Positions 52,461-63,508 of a stretch of DNA of 64,000 nucleotides are shown here, one piece after another (the first letter of the stretch is position 1; each line of letters opens with the position of its first letter). The DNA comes from Methanopyrus sp. SNP6 (GTDB taxonomy: Archaea > JAADCQ01 > Methanopyri > Methanopyrales > Methanopyraceae). The position numbers and the translations under genes are program-made. Location: assembly GCF_002201895.1 (NCBI RefSeq), contig NZ_CP019436.1, positions 791,619 to 855,618 on the forward strand, in the 5' to 3' direction. Below the pieces are notes generated by a model that was not told where the DNA came from, made no database searches, and saw nothing but the letters and a program-made list of their open reading frames with translations.

Positions 52461-54031
52461 CGTCCGAACACCCGCCGCAAGCTGGCTTCCAATATCTCAC
52501 ACCGATCCGACCCCACCACACCGCAGTACCCACAACCTGGACACCCCCGACGGAAACCCCGAGCCGCCTCATCCGGGAGTACCTCCCGCCACCGCCCGAG
52601 AACGCGCTCTCCCCACCGTAGCGACTCCTCACTAGCGACCTTTCGGATCTCGCCTTCGGGACGTAACCACCTCCAAACGTGGTACCTGAGCCAATCGCGC
52701 GGCAGCCCGTGCCTCTCACGGTATCGTCCGAGCGTCTCCACCCACTCCTCCCAAAGTTCTGGGTGTACGCGCTCCGAGAGCCTGAAGTCCCCGACTTTGC
52801 TCGCCGGGCACATGTAACACCCTATCCTATCGAAACCCTCGTCGTAAAGCGGGTTGTACGGCAAGTTACGAGAGTACAAGCACAGCCAGATGTCCAAGGA
52901 CGACCAATCGAAGATAGGGGCCACGTTCACCTGTCCTGGCACCGCGTCGCTATCCCACACCCTACCCCGCTCGGATCGGGCCTCGGACTCGTACTTCCGG
53001 ATACCTACCAGCGTGTAACACCTTCGGTCGAACTCGGAACGAACGTACCTCGTGACGGGTGCGAGCTTCGCGGCCAGCGTGCACCACCTGTTGTCCCGGG
53101 AAGGGGGTAACAGCTCCTCCGTCACCCGGTGGAACATCTCCGGATCTCCTTCGACCACCTCCACGTCGATACCCACTGCCTCGGCGGCCCGCTCCGCTAC
53201 CTCCACGGTCTCCGGTAACTCCATGCCCGTGTCCACGAAGAGCGCGCGCTCCACCCCCGCCTCCGCTGCCACGAGTAAGGTGACCAGACTGTCCTTGCCG
53301 CCCGAGAACGAGGCGAAGGTCCGGGACGGGCTCACGTTCTCCCGGACGAACTCCACTGCCTCTTCCAACCGCTCAGAAACGTACTCCTCGTGCGCCTTCG
53401 CCACGTCCTCAAAGTCCCTACCACGGAAGTACGTCGAATACCCCTCTACGGTACCCCTCACGTTCACGGCTAGCCCGCGGCTCCGGCGGACCATTTCGCT
53501 CCCCGACATCTCGGCCCGACCGAAGGCTACCGGACGGTCCCCGTGTTCGATCACCACCCACTCTCCCGGCTCGACATCGTCCGCGGACGTCACGCCCGGC
53601 GCGAACAGGTTCTTCCCCTCCCTTACCGCCTTCGCGGCCCCACGGTCCACCTCGATCGATTTTCCACCCAACTCGTGGAGACGTCTCGCCCCCTCCGGCT
53701 TGAGCACGATCGTCCATCTGTCCTCCCACAAATCGTACCGCAGCGCCAGTACCGGCTCGGCGGCGACGATCTCGTCCAGGTAATCGAGATCCGGAGCACG
53801 ATTCGCGAGGAGTAGCTCGTCATCACGCACGAGATTTGCCGGTAACCCCTCATCCTCCAACACCTCGCGGATCAGCTCCAAGTAACCGGGACCTACCGGT
53901 CGGAGCTCCGCAGGAGGGGTCACGCGCAGCGGGTCCGTACTTCTATCACACTCCGGACACCGGCGTAGCAGTGTGACGAGCTCGCATTCTCGGCACACGT
54001 ACGCCGGGGCCCTATCCGGAAGCTTCTCCAT
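52457..54031 (-). CDS. PP-loop (PAPS reductase-like) protein with zinc ribbon and PUA domain
   Basis: A 524-residue multidomain protein. Residues 1-30 form a zinc ribbon (CRECELVTLLRRCPECDRST). A PUA-like domain follows (about 100-200, KSIEVDRGAAKAVREGKNLF, APGV). Then comes a PAPS-reductase-type PP-loop domain (FASFSGGKDSLVTLLVAAEA, WCTLAAKLAPV, FDWSSLDIWLCLYSRNLPYN). The C-terminus is a Cys cluster (GCPGCGYCG). PUA plus PP-loop suggests sulfur or nucleotide chemistry on RNA rather than sulfate assimilation. ATG 54031 follows GGGGGTACTGGG. Confidence 0.78.
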   Translation of the reverse strand: MEKLPDRAPAYVCRECELVTLLRRCPECDRSTDPLRVTPPAELRPVGPGYLELIREVLEDEGLPANLVRDDELLLANRAPDLDYLDEIVAAEPVLALRYDLWEDRWTIVLKPEGARRLHELGGKSIEVDRGAAKAVREGKNLFAPGVTSADDVEPGEWVVIEHGDRPVAFGRAEMSGSEMVRRSRGLAVNVRGTVEGYSTYFRGRDFEDVAKAHEEYVSERLEEAVEFVRENVSPSRTFASFSGGKDSLVTLLVAAEAGVERALFVDTGMELPETVEVAERAAEAVGIDVEVVEGDPEMFHRVTEELLPPSRDNRWCTLAAKLAPVTRYVRSEFDRRCYTLVGIRKYESEARSERGRVWDSDAVPGQVNVAPIFDWSSLDIWLCLYSRNLPYNPLYDEGFDRIGCYMCPASKVGDFRLSERVHPELWEEWVETLGRYRERHGLPRDWLRYHVWRWLRPEGEIRKVASEESLRWGERVLGRWREVLPDEAARGFRRGCPGCGYCGVVGSDRCEILEASLRRVFGR

Positions 54032-55556
54032 CCCAGTACCCCCGGTAAGCTTCCGCGAACCCCCCCACACCTAGCCGGTTAACCGCCGCCTCGGTCGCGT
54101 TCAGGGCCCGCTCGAGCTTCCCGCGCCACGTGCCTTCCAGACGCTCCACAGCCGCGAGTTCCGCCCGCAGTCTGTCCAAAATCACACCCAGCCGCTCGGG
54201 ATCGGTGGATCCTTCCACGGGGCGCCGGAGCGTCCTCTTCAGGTTCAGAACGTCACGAACGTCCTCGGCCCGCAGCTCCACCCCTTCCCGTTCAAGCTCC
54301 TCGACCACCCGATCCGCCCACTCGGGGCTCATTGGAACTCCCTCGCGGTCCAGCCGCGTCGAGACCCTACCCACGACCTTGTGTGCCTCTCGAAACGTCA
54401 TATCCGCCCGCTCCGCCACGAGCTCCGCCAGGTCGACGGCTGCCGCATGCGATCCCAGAACGGTACCCCGGGCCGCCTCCTCGTCCACTTCCAGTCCCTC
54501 GACTACCTTACGGAGCACCCGCACGCACAGCTCGAACCGGTTCACGGAGTCCCACAGTAGGCCGTTCAACACCTGGAGGTCCCTGTTGTAGAACATCGGA
54601 AGCTTACCGTGGACGGCGTCCCCGAGACCCTTCAGTCCCGCGACGACGGTCAGCTCGGCCCGGACGAGCTCCAGCGCGTCCGGGTTCTTCTTGTGCGGCA
54701 TCACCGAGCTCGTCGACGACAACTCGTCCGGGGGTTCCACTACCCCGAGCTCGTCGGAGCACATCTGTACCAGGTCCCCGGCCAACCTGGTCAGCTCCGA
54801 AGCTGTGGTGGCCAGTCTCCCGAGGAACTCCAAGATCGGTCCCCTCAACGCTGTGGCCTCACCGCAGTGCTGCGCCGGTCTCCGGAAGCCCAGCAGCGCG
54901 GCCTCCCGGTACCTGTCCACCGGGACCGTCGATCCCGAGAACGCGGAGCACCCCAGCGGGCACTCGTCCATCCCCGGGACCCTGAGCAATCCCCGGGCGG
55001 AACGCGCGACCGACGCCGCGTAGGTAGACATCCAGAACCCGATCGTGCACGGCTGCGCCCGCTTCAGGTGGGTGTACCCAGCGATAGGCACCTCAGCGTG
55101 CTCTCGGGCTAAGTCCAGCAGCGCCCTTCCGAGCCCGACTAGCTCGCGCGACAGGTCCAGCGCGCGCTCCCTCAGCCGCATCCGTACGCTCGTCGCCACC
55201 TGATCGTTCCTGCTCCTGCCGAGCTGCAGCCATCCGGCTTCCTCGCCGACCACCTCGTGTAGCTTCGACTCTACGGCCTCGTGGACGTCCTCTGCGTCCT
55301 GGGGCAGCCGGTCGGGACCCTCCTCGAGAACCGTTACGAGACCCTCAACGATTTCCGCAGCGGTCGAACGATCTATCCTCCCGGCTTCCCACAGCGACAC
55401 CGCGTGGACCACCGAGTTCCACACGTCGCAATGGAAGATCTCCCGGTCCTGCTCCAGCGACGATGACAGTTCAGCGAAGTCAGGGTCGCGGCCGCCGGAG
55501 ACGCGACCGCCCCGGTAGAACGGTCTCCCCAGTGCCAATCTCGTCACACCCACCAC
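54012..55556 (-). CDS. argH: argininosuccinate lyase
   Basis: A 514-residue fumarase-superfamily enzyme making arginine and fumarate. WLQLGRSRNDQVATSVRMRL and GYTHLKRAQPCTIGFW are conserved, as is the signature loop SSVMPHKKNPDALELVRAE. The N-terminus fits (FYRGGRVSGGRDPDFAELSS). GTG 55556 is the start. It overlaps the PP-loop gene by 20 bases. Confidence 0.95.
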   Translation of the reverse strand: MVGVTRLALGRPFYRGGRVSGGRDPDFAELSSSLEQDREIFHCDVWNSVVHAVSLWEAGRIDRSTAAEIVEGLVTVLEEGPDRLPQDAEDVHEAVESKLHEVVGEEAGWLQLGRSRNDQVATSVRMRLRERALDLSRELVGLGRALLDLAREHAEVPIAGYTHLKRAQPCTIGFWMSTYAASVARSARGLLRVPGMDECPLGCSAFSGSTVPVDRYREAALLGFRRPAQHCGEATALRGPILEFLGRLATTASELTRLAGDLVQMCSDELGVVEPPDELSSTSSVMPHKKNPDALELVRAELTVVAGLKGLGDAVHGKLPMFYNRDLQVLNGLLWDSVNRFELCVRVLRKVVEGLEVDEEAARGTVLGSHAAAVDLAELVAERADMTFREAHKVVGRVSTRLDREGVPMSPEWADRVVEELEREGVELRAEDVRDVLNLKRTLRRPVEGSTDPERLGVILDRLRAELAAVERLEGTWRGKLERALNATEAAVNRLGVGGFAEAYRGYWDGEASG

Positions 55557-55692
55557 TGGGGTCAGTGGGGGTAACTCCGGTCATCCCGGTGGAGATGGGC
55601 ACATACGTCGCGGCTGGCGTGCACGTCGTTCCCTTACAGTTAAAAGGTAACCGGTCGGGCTGCGCCGCGTAGCCGTAAGCGGGGGGGAAACG

Positions 55693-56355
55693 ATACTGAT
55701 ATTCCCGCTGGCACTCCTCCTCACGCTGATCCTCGCACTGGGCTTCACAGGCCTCCCGCTCAACGCCCCACCCCAGCTCAGTGCGGACGTGCCCGATACG
55801 TATCCCTGGGTCGGCGTATACCTTCCGAACGTGGAGGTCACGTACGTCAACAACTGGGACCCGAACCTCAACCCGGAACACATCGAGGACTGGAAGCGCA
55901 TCGCCAGAGAAATCCTCGGCGACCCGAAGTCCTGGTGGGAGCAGTATACTGCCGGTACACCGCTGGACGAGCTCGTCTACGAGGCCGCCAAGAAGATCGA
56001 GTACTGGGTGTCACCCTACGATGACGTCGACCCGCACGGCATCAAGTACCAGTACTACTACAACACGAGGTACGGCGCCTGGAAGACATTGCAGCTCGGT
56101 CGCGGTAACTGCTGCGACCACGCCCATGTCATGGTCGCCCTATGCAGGGCGTCCGGCATCGCTATCAGGTACCGTCACGAGGTCACCCGGTTCCCGTGCT
56201 GGGGCACGTGCGACCACGTCTGCGTTGAGGTAGGACTACCCGAGAACATCGTCGACGGTAAGTCCCAGGACGTGAAGTGGGTCCGCATGGACCCCACCAA
56301 CCCCAACTCGCGGTGCATCCGGCTGAAGGCCACGTACCCGAACCTCCCCTTCTAA
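55693..56355 (+). CDS. secreted transglutaminase-like protein with a non-canonical start
   Basis: The domain YYNTRYGAWKTLQLGRGNCC, DHAHVMVALCRASGI, CWGTCDHVCVEVGL and WVRMDPTNPNS carries the Cys-His-Asp triad of the transglutaminase/papain-like superfamily, which includes pseudomurein-cleaving enzymes. The first ATG/GTG/TTG is GTG 55789. In frame upstream, however, is an obvious signal peptide (ILIFPLALLLTLILALGFTG). This implies a start at ATA 55693 or CTG 55696, six or nine bases after a GGGGGGG run. An in-frame TAA at 55648 limits it further upstream. Activity on the pseudomurein wall is inferred. Confidence 0.65.
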   Translation: MLIFPLALLLTLILALGFTGLPLNAPPQLSADVPDTYPWVGVYLPNVEVTYVNNWDPNLNPEHIEDWKRIAREILGDPKSWWEQYTAGTPLDELVYEAAKKIEYWVSPYDDVDPHGIKYQYYYNTRYGAWKTLQLGRGNCCDHAHVMVALCRASGIAIRYRHEVTRFPCWGTCDHVCVEVGLPENIVDGKSQDVKWVRMDPTNPNSRCIRLKATYPNLPF

Positions 56356-56442
56356 GCTATCTATCTCCGTGAACCGAAACGACGATATAATCCGGGTGGC
56401 CATCACCAGGCCCGCGAGAGTGGGTCGGCGTGGGCGATGTAG

Positions 56443-57174
56443 TTGACGTTCGTCACACCCCGGATCTCCCCGACGGAATCTGACATCGAGGTCGAGTCGT
56501 GGAAGGAGATCGAAGAGATAGTATCATCCCTGAGCTCCGGGCTAGTTCGCATTACCACCCGCGATCACGATGACATTTACGATTGCTTCTTCATTGTCGA
56601 AGGGGGCGCCGTAATCGGAGCCTACCTCTCGCGCATCCACGCCGAGGAGCTCTCGGCCGAAGAAGCCGTTCGGACCATCCGTGACGTGGTGAACTCCGTC
56701 GGCTTCGCGCTCCTCGACGTGTACGATCTCGAACCGGAGCTCCTGGAGCTCATCAAACGCGTGAACGACGAGTGTCTACTCGAAGAACCCTTCACACCGA
56801 CCGAAGTTGAGGAAGTCGCACCCGAGGTTGAGGAGCCCGAGCGGGATGAGCTCCTGGAGAAGTTGGGCATCGATCTCGACGCGATATACGAGTCCGTGGA
56901 GGCCGTGCTCGAGGACTACTTCGAGGAGGAAGATCCCTTCGAGGAGTTCAAGCGCATGCTCCGGGCCCTCGGAGCCCAGGACGCCCGCGTGTACCTGCGC
57001 GTGAAGGTGTCCGAAGGTGTCGATGAGAGGATGCTCGAAGAGATCCGACGCGACCTCGAACACGCCCTGTCCGAGTTCTCGATCGACGGCGTCGAGATCA
57101 CCCCATCACTTAAGGAGAAGGAGACGGTCACCCTCCGCATCCGCGATATCATGAAACGCATTCGGGGAGGGTAG
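56443..57174 (+). CDS. DUF2226-like archaeal protein
   Basis: A 243-residue acidic protein. The N-terminal region (SSGLVRITTRDHDDIYDCFF) resembles DUF2226, and a Glu-rich linker (EVEEVAPEVEEPERDELLEK) leads to a C-terminal alpha/beta part (ARVYLRVKVSEGVDERMLEE). Role unknown. It starts with TTG 56443 and lies three bases upstream of mch. Confidence 0.6.
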   Translation: MTFVTPRISPTESDIEVESWKEIEEIVSSLSSGLVRITTRDHDDIYDCFFIVEGGAVIGAYLSRIHAEELSAEEAVRTIRDVVNSVGFALLDVYDLEPELLELIKRVNDECLLEEPFTPTEVEEVAPEVEEPERDELLEKLGIDLDAIYESVEAVLEDYFEEEDPFEEFKRMLRALGAQDARVYLRVKVSEGVDERMLEEIRRDLEHALSEFSIDGVEITPSLKEKETVTLRIRDIMKRIRGG

Positions 57175-57177
57175 ACC

Positions 57178-58128
57178 TTGGTGAGCGTGAACGAGAACGC
57201 CCTGCCCCTGGTGGAGCGGATGATCGAGCGCGCCGAGCTCCTGAACGTCGAGGTCCAGGAGCTCGAGAACGGAACCACCGTGATCGACTGCGGTGTCAAG
57301 ACCGCCGGAGGATTCGATGCCGGTATCCTCTTCTCCGAGGTGTGCATGGGCGGCCTGGCCACCGTCGAACTGACGGAGTTCGAGCACGACGGTCTGTGCC
57401 TGCCCGCCGTGCAGGTGACCACGGACCACCCGGCGGTGTCCACGCTCGCCGCCCAGAAGGCAGGGTGGCAGGTCCAGGTAGGCGACTACTTCGCCATGGG
57501 CTCCGGACCCGCCCGAGCCCTGGCGCTCAAGCCGAAGGAGACCTACGAGGAGATCGACTACTCGGACGACGCCGACGTCGCCATCCTGTGCCTGGAGTCC
57601 TCCGAGCTGCCGGATGAGGACGTCGCCGAGCACGTGGCGGACGAGTGCGGAGTCGACCCAGAGAACCTCTACCTCCTCGTGGCTCCGACCGCGTCGATCG
57701 TGGGTTCCGTCCAGGTGTCCGCCCGTGTGGTCGAGACGGGGCTTTACAAGCTCCTCGAGGTCCTCGAATACGACGTGACCCGCGTGAAGTACGCGACCGG
57801 AACGGCGCCCATAGCACCCATCGCCGCCGACGACGGTGAGGCTATGGGGCGTACTAACGACTGCATCCTCTACGGTGGAACCGTGTACTTGTACGTCGAG
57901 GGCGACGACGAGTTGCCGGAGATAGTCGAGGAACTCCCCTCCAAAGCCAGCGAGGACTACGGGAACCCATTCATGAAGATCTTCGAGGAGGCTGACTACG
58001 ACTTCTACAAGATCGATCCCGGAGTGTTCGCACCCGCGCGGGTGGTCGTCAACGACCTGTCAACCGGCAAGACGTACACGGCAGGTGAGATCAACGTGGA
58101 CGTGCTGAAAGAATCGTTCGACATCTGA
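57178..58128 (+). CDS. mch: methenyltetrahydromethanopterin cyclohydrolase
   Basis: A 316-residue enzyme that hydrolyses methenyl-H4MPT to formyl-H4MPT and back, the third step of CO2 reduction to methane. Conserved segments are [39 protein letters not shown] and [20 protein letters not shown], then MGRTND. The sequence, with [15 protein letters not shown] as N-terminus, fits the M. kandleri enzyme. TTG 57178 precedes GTG 57181. Followed by tRNA-Val and 23S rRNA in the same direction. Confidence 0.97.
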   Translation: MVSVNENALPLVERMIERAELLNVEVQELENGTTVIDCGVKTAGGFDAGILFSEVCMGGLATVELTEFEHDGLCLPAVQVTTDHPAVSTLAAQKAGWQVQVGDYFAMGSGPARALALKPKETYEEIDYSDDADVAILCLESSELPDEDVAEHVADECGVDPENLYLLVAPTASIVGSVQVSARVVETGLYKLLEVLEYDVTRVKYATGTAPIAPIAADDGEAMGRTNDCILYGGTVYLYVEGDDELPEIVEELPSKASEDYGNPFMKIFEEADYDFYKIDPGVFAPARVVVNDLSTGKTYTAGEINVDVLKESFDI

Positions 58129-58148
58129 TTCCCCACACCACCATCCCT

Positions 58149-58171
58149 AACGTTACGTAGTCCATTACGTA
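58149..58171 (+). repeat. degenerate dyad element between mch and tRNA-Val
   Basis: AACGTTA (58149-58155), nine-base spacer CGTAGTCCA, then TTAC (58165-58168) where TAAC is expected; a separate AACGTTATA follows at 58172-58180. It precedes rather than follows the tRNA, so it may belong to the mch 3' end. Confidence 0.45.
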
Positions 58172-58212
58172 AACGTTATAGTCGAGCACTGTCAAGGGCG
58201 GTGTGGGGAGGA

Positions 58213-58289
58213 GGGCCCGCAGTTCAGCCCGGCAGAACGCCGGCCTTACGAGCCGGTGGTCCCGGGTTCAAATCCCGGCGGGCCCACCA
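58213..58289 (+). tRNA. tRNA-Val (anticodon TAC)
   Basis: Acceptor GGGCCCG pairs with CGGGCCC (58279-58285), with discriminator A and encoded CCA. D stem GTTC/GAAC, anticodon stem CCGGC/GCCGG with loop CTTACGA (UAC), T arm CCGGGTTCAAATCCCGG. Position 8 is C and should be edited to U. It is the only tRNA in the 23S rRNA leader; bacterial-style and most archaeal operons have 16S-tRNA-Ala here. Confidence 0.96.
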
Positions 58290-58295
58290 CCGCTA

Positions 58296-58318
58296 ATTGT
58301 TACGTACTTCATAACGTT
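58296..58318 (+). repeat. dyad element ATTGTTA-N9-TAACGTT after tRNA-Val
   Basis: GTTA at 58299 and TAAC at 58312; spacer CGTACTTCA. GTTA is 10 nt from the CCA end of the tRNA and lies between it and the 23S leader. Confidence 0.65.
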
Positions 58319-58427
58319 TTCAGAGAATGTCGTGGGGACGGATCTCGCCGCTAGTCCATCCTTCAGGGTGAGAAAATTTAATATATGACCCACCAGCACA
58401 AGGGGATGGTCGCGGAGGATGGGACCC

Positions 58428-58514
58428 CGGGCAACCCCTGGGGGAACATACCCCAGGGGCCCCGGGGTCGACACAAGCCCCCCTAATGCCGACCCCCCCG
58501 GGCGGGGGCTATCC
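58428..58514 (+). other. pre-23S leader with processing stem
   Basis: The CCCCTGGGG...CCCCAGGGG hairpin lies at 58435-58460. The segment GCCGACCCCCCCGGGCGGGG with CTATCC (58488-58514) is complementary to 61621-61647 beyond the 3' end of 23S, with a bulge-helix-bulge-like middle. This is the expected archaeal 23S excision structure. Confidence 0.65.
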
Positions 58515-61621
<3,107 letters not shown>

Positions 61622-61750
61622 AGCCAAACCCGTCCGGGGGGTCGGCTAGGTCCAGGTGGATTCTCGGGAATCCGGCGTCCTGGTCGGAGTGGTCCTGTCG
61701 GTTGATCGCCTCGGACCGCTTCGGTGCCGACCATACGGCCGCCTAGGTGA
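61622..61750 (+). other. 23S trailer with stable hairpin
   Basis: 61621-61647 pairs with the 5' leader. Downstream, GGTCGGAG...TGGTCC (61684-61697) pairs with GGACCG...GCCGACC (about 61709-61729), a long hairpin, and GATTCTCGGGAATC (61660-61673) forms a small one. It could be trailer structure or a small stable RNA. No 5S rRNA motif found. Confidence 0.45.
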
Positions 61751-61773
61751 ATCGTTACGAATTTCATAACATT
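61751..61773 (+). repeat. dyad element ATCGTTA-N9-TAACATT after 23S rRNA
   Basis: GTTA at 61754, TAAC at 61767, spacer CGAATTTCA, followed by a T run (ATTATTTTTTC) typical of an archaeal transcription end. Confidence 0.65.
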
Positions 61774-61783
61774 ATTTTTTCAG
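61774..61783 (+). terminator. T-rich transcription end after the 23S unit
   Basis: ATTTTTTC directly after the dyad, in an AT-rich stretch. T-rich tracts commonly end archaeal transcripts. No strong hairpin is required. Confidence 0.4.
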
Positions 61784-61899
61784 GTTTAAAATTAACTGTT
61801 CGTTTTCGAAACTAATGTTTTCTTATTTTCCATATAGATGTGTTGAAAATGCTAACACATATCAACTTGCAATACAATCGGACATTCGGGGAATCGCCC

Positions 61900-62814
61900 A
61901 TGGCCCTTTGGCTAGATGTCCCCGTAGTCCCGACCGATTCGTTCTACCGGAAGTTGTTCGAGGCCGTGTGGCGAATCCTTGGTGATCGGGCCCGTGGGAT
62001 AGCTTCTGAGCGGCTTCCGGCCCTCCGTCGCTGCTACACGGCATCGCCCAGCTCCAGTACGTTCCTTTCCGGGGACGTACCCGGTATCCGACTGTTAGAT
62101 GAGTTCAGACTCGGTGAACTCCTGGAAGAGGTCCTCTCGGAGACTGTATCGGGTGAGCTCGGCCGCCGACTTTGGGGCTCGCTGGTAGTCAGCGTGGTAG
62201 AGCGAGGAGACGTAGCCGGTCTGGAAGTCATGAGGAGGTCGATCGAAGCCCTGAGAGCTGTCGACGTGACGCCCTGGTTGGACGTGCTCGCGCTGGACGT
62301 GCTGGTGGCACTGGTGGAGGACGTCGGTGAGGACGTCCTCGTGGATTCACTCCATCTGGTCGCGGAGAGACTGGACGTCGACGAGGATAGGATGCTTCGT
62401 GTCTCCCCGTTGGCGTTGGAGTTTGCAGGGTATTGCTTCGAGATGATCCTGCTGGGCTACGTGGTGGCGTATCGGAAACCCGAGGAAATCGAGGTGGTCT
62501 CCTGTGACGTCTTCACGGTAGAGGACGTACGGCGGGATATCGAGAGGAGGATTTCGGAGGTTAAGTCCGGAGACCTGGAGCTAGCGGCTGAGGTGATCGA
62601 AAAGGTATTGGCGCCGTATCTGCGAGTGGTTACCGACGTTAGGGGTTACCTGGAGGAGGTCCGGTCGATGGATCCTTCCATCGTGCTTGAGGTCGACGGG
62701 TTCTCGGTGTCGATCGCTCCCGAAGAGCTAGATCCTGAGTGGGACAGACACGTTCATGAGGCGATCGAGAAGCTGACGGGTTCGGATGGCAAGGCCCGAA
62801 GGGTTTTTAATTAA
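61900..62814 (+). CDS. orphan protein of unknown function
   Basis: A 304-residue acidic, largely helical protein (LLEEVLSETVSGELGRRLWG, DVLVALVEDVGEDVLVDSLH, KRVEIEVVS-like stretches). ATG 61900 follows CGGGGAATC; an upstream TTG/ATG region from 61840 is AT-rich and unlikely to be coding. No domain recognised. Located between 23S and tRNA-Leu. Confidence 0.5.
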   Translation: MALWLDVPVVPTDSFYRKLFEAVWRILGDRARGIASERLPALRRCYTASPSSSTFLSGDVPGIRLLDEFRLGELLEEVLSETVSGELGRRLWGSLVVSVVERGDVAGLEVMRRSIEALRAVDVTPWLDVLALDVLVALVEDVGEDVLVDSLHLVAERLDVDEDRMLRVSPLALEFAGYCFEMILLGYVVAYRKPEEIEVVSCDVFTVEDVRRDIERRISEVKSGDLELAAEVIEKVLAPYLRVVTDVRGYLEEVRSMDPSIVLEVDGFSVSIAPEELDPEWDRHVHEAIEKLTGSDGKARRVFN

Positions 62815-62841
62815 GCCAGGGTCGCCGGTCATTGGGAGCTT

Positions 62842-62931
62842 GCGGGGGCGCCCGAGCCTGGTCAAAGGGGCGGGAATGAGGATCCCGTGGCCGTAGGGCC
62901 GTCCCGGGTTCAAATCCCGGCCCCCGCACCA
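62842..62931 (+). tRNA. tRNA-Leu (anticodon GAG)
   Basis: The same body as the tRNA-Leu at 36112: acceptor GCGGGGG/CCCCCGC, class II variable arm, discriminator A, encoded CCA. The anticodon loop ATGAGGA gives GAG. Position 8 is C, needing editing. Near-identity with the other Leu gene outside the anticodon arm suggests recent duplication or gene conversion. Confidence 0.95.
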
Positions 62932-62937
62932 CCCTGG

Positions 62938-62960
62938 AACGTTACGGGGGTGATAACGTT
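62938..62960 (+). repeat. dyad element AACGTTA-N9-TAACGTT after tRNA-Leu
   Basis: A perfect 7-bp inverted repeat (GTTA at 62941, TAAC at 62954), spacer CGGGGGTGA, GTTA 10 nt from the CCA end. It also lies just beyond the SECIS of the convergent vhuD, so it could serve both transcripts. Confidence 0.7.
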
Positions 62961-62967
62961 CTCCCGA

Positions 62968-63028
62968 CGGCGGCTCGGACCCGGGGGTCCCCTCCTTGCG
63001 GGGTTCCCCCCGGGCGTCATCCCGCCGG
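62968..63028 (-). promoter_or_regulatory. SECIS element in the 3' UTR of vhuD
   Basis: On the minus strand, lower stem GGCGG/CCGCC, then CCCGGGGG pairing with CCCCCGGG, then the conserved asymmetric loop GAA opposite A, a 4-bp CCCC/GGGG stem and loop GCAAGGA. This is the archaeal SECIS consensus. It begins about 6 nt after the vhuD stop, the usual archaeal place (3' UTR). Confidence 0.85.
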
Positions 63029-63033
63029 CACGT

Positions 63034-63432
63034 TCAGGCGAGTGGTCCTAGTTCCTTCGCCCGCTCGTGCATCTCCTTAACGGCGGCGACGAACTTGTCG
63101 GCCTCAGCTGAGCTCATGAAGTACATCTCGACGCGCTCCGGCTCGATGCCGAGCTCCTCTAGTAGCTTCTTGGCCGCTTGCACTCGACGCTCGCACTTCA
63201 GGTTCCCGTCCTCGTAGCTGCACTCTTCCTTCTTTCATCCGGCTACGAAGACCGTCCACGCGCCCTTAGCGAGCGCTGTCAGGATGTGCTCGATGCCGAC
63301 TCGACCAGTGCACGGCACCCTCACGATCCTGACACTGCTGGGGTACTGTGACCTTCCAGTACCCGCTAGGTCGGCGGCACCGTAACCTCACTCGTAGCAG
63401 CAGAAGGCTACGACGACCGGCTCCTCGGACAT
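63034..63432 (-). CDS. vhuD: F420-non-reducing hydrogenase iron-sulfur subunit D, selenoprotein with two Sec
   Basis: The frame from ATG 63432 to TGA 63034 has two internal TGA codons, at residues 15 (63390-63388) and 66 (63237-63235). Reading them as selenocysteine gives VVVAFCCYEUGYGAADLAGT, RIVRVPCTGRVGIEHILTAL, and WTVFVAGUKKEECSYEDGNL then KCERR, a full 132-residue MvhD/VhuD. Both Sec replace [2Fe-2S]-ligand-type cysteines of homologs (FCCNWCSYGGADLAG; VAGCHPGDC). A SECIS follows the stop. VhuD connects the hydrogenase to HdrA in the Vhu/Hdr bifurcating complex. A simple reading-frame search would miss it or split it. Confidence 0.9.
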
Positions 63433-63461
63433 TGTCATCACCCGATTGTCACCGCTCCGCC

Positions 63462-63472
63462 CGTTTTAAATC
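63462..63472. promoter_or_regulatory. TATA element between vhuD and aroA
   Basis: CGTTTTAAATC lies 30 bases from the vhuD ATG and about 40 bases from the aroA GTG on the other strand. Being near-palindromic, it could serve either direction. Confidence 0.4.
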
Positions 63473-63508
63473 GGTTACCATCCCGAGGGGTCGATCGGGG
63501 AGATCCAC

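Noticed and set aside
61622-61899. 5S rRNA after 23S
   Set aside because: No conserved 5S loops or terminal helix could be found.
63034-63240. A truncated hydrogenase-like fragment or pseudogene
   Set aside because: The internal TGAs align with Cys/Sec positions and a SECIS follows, so it is an intact selenoprotein gene.
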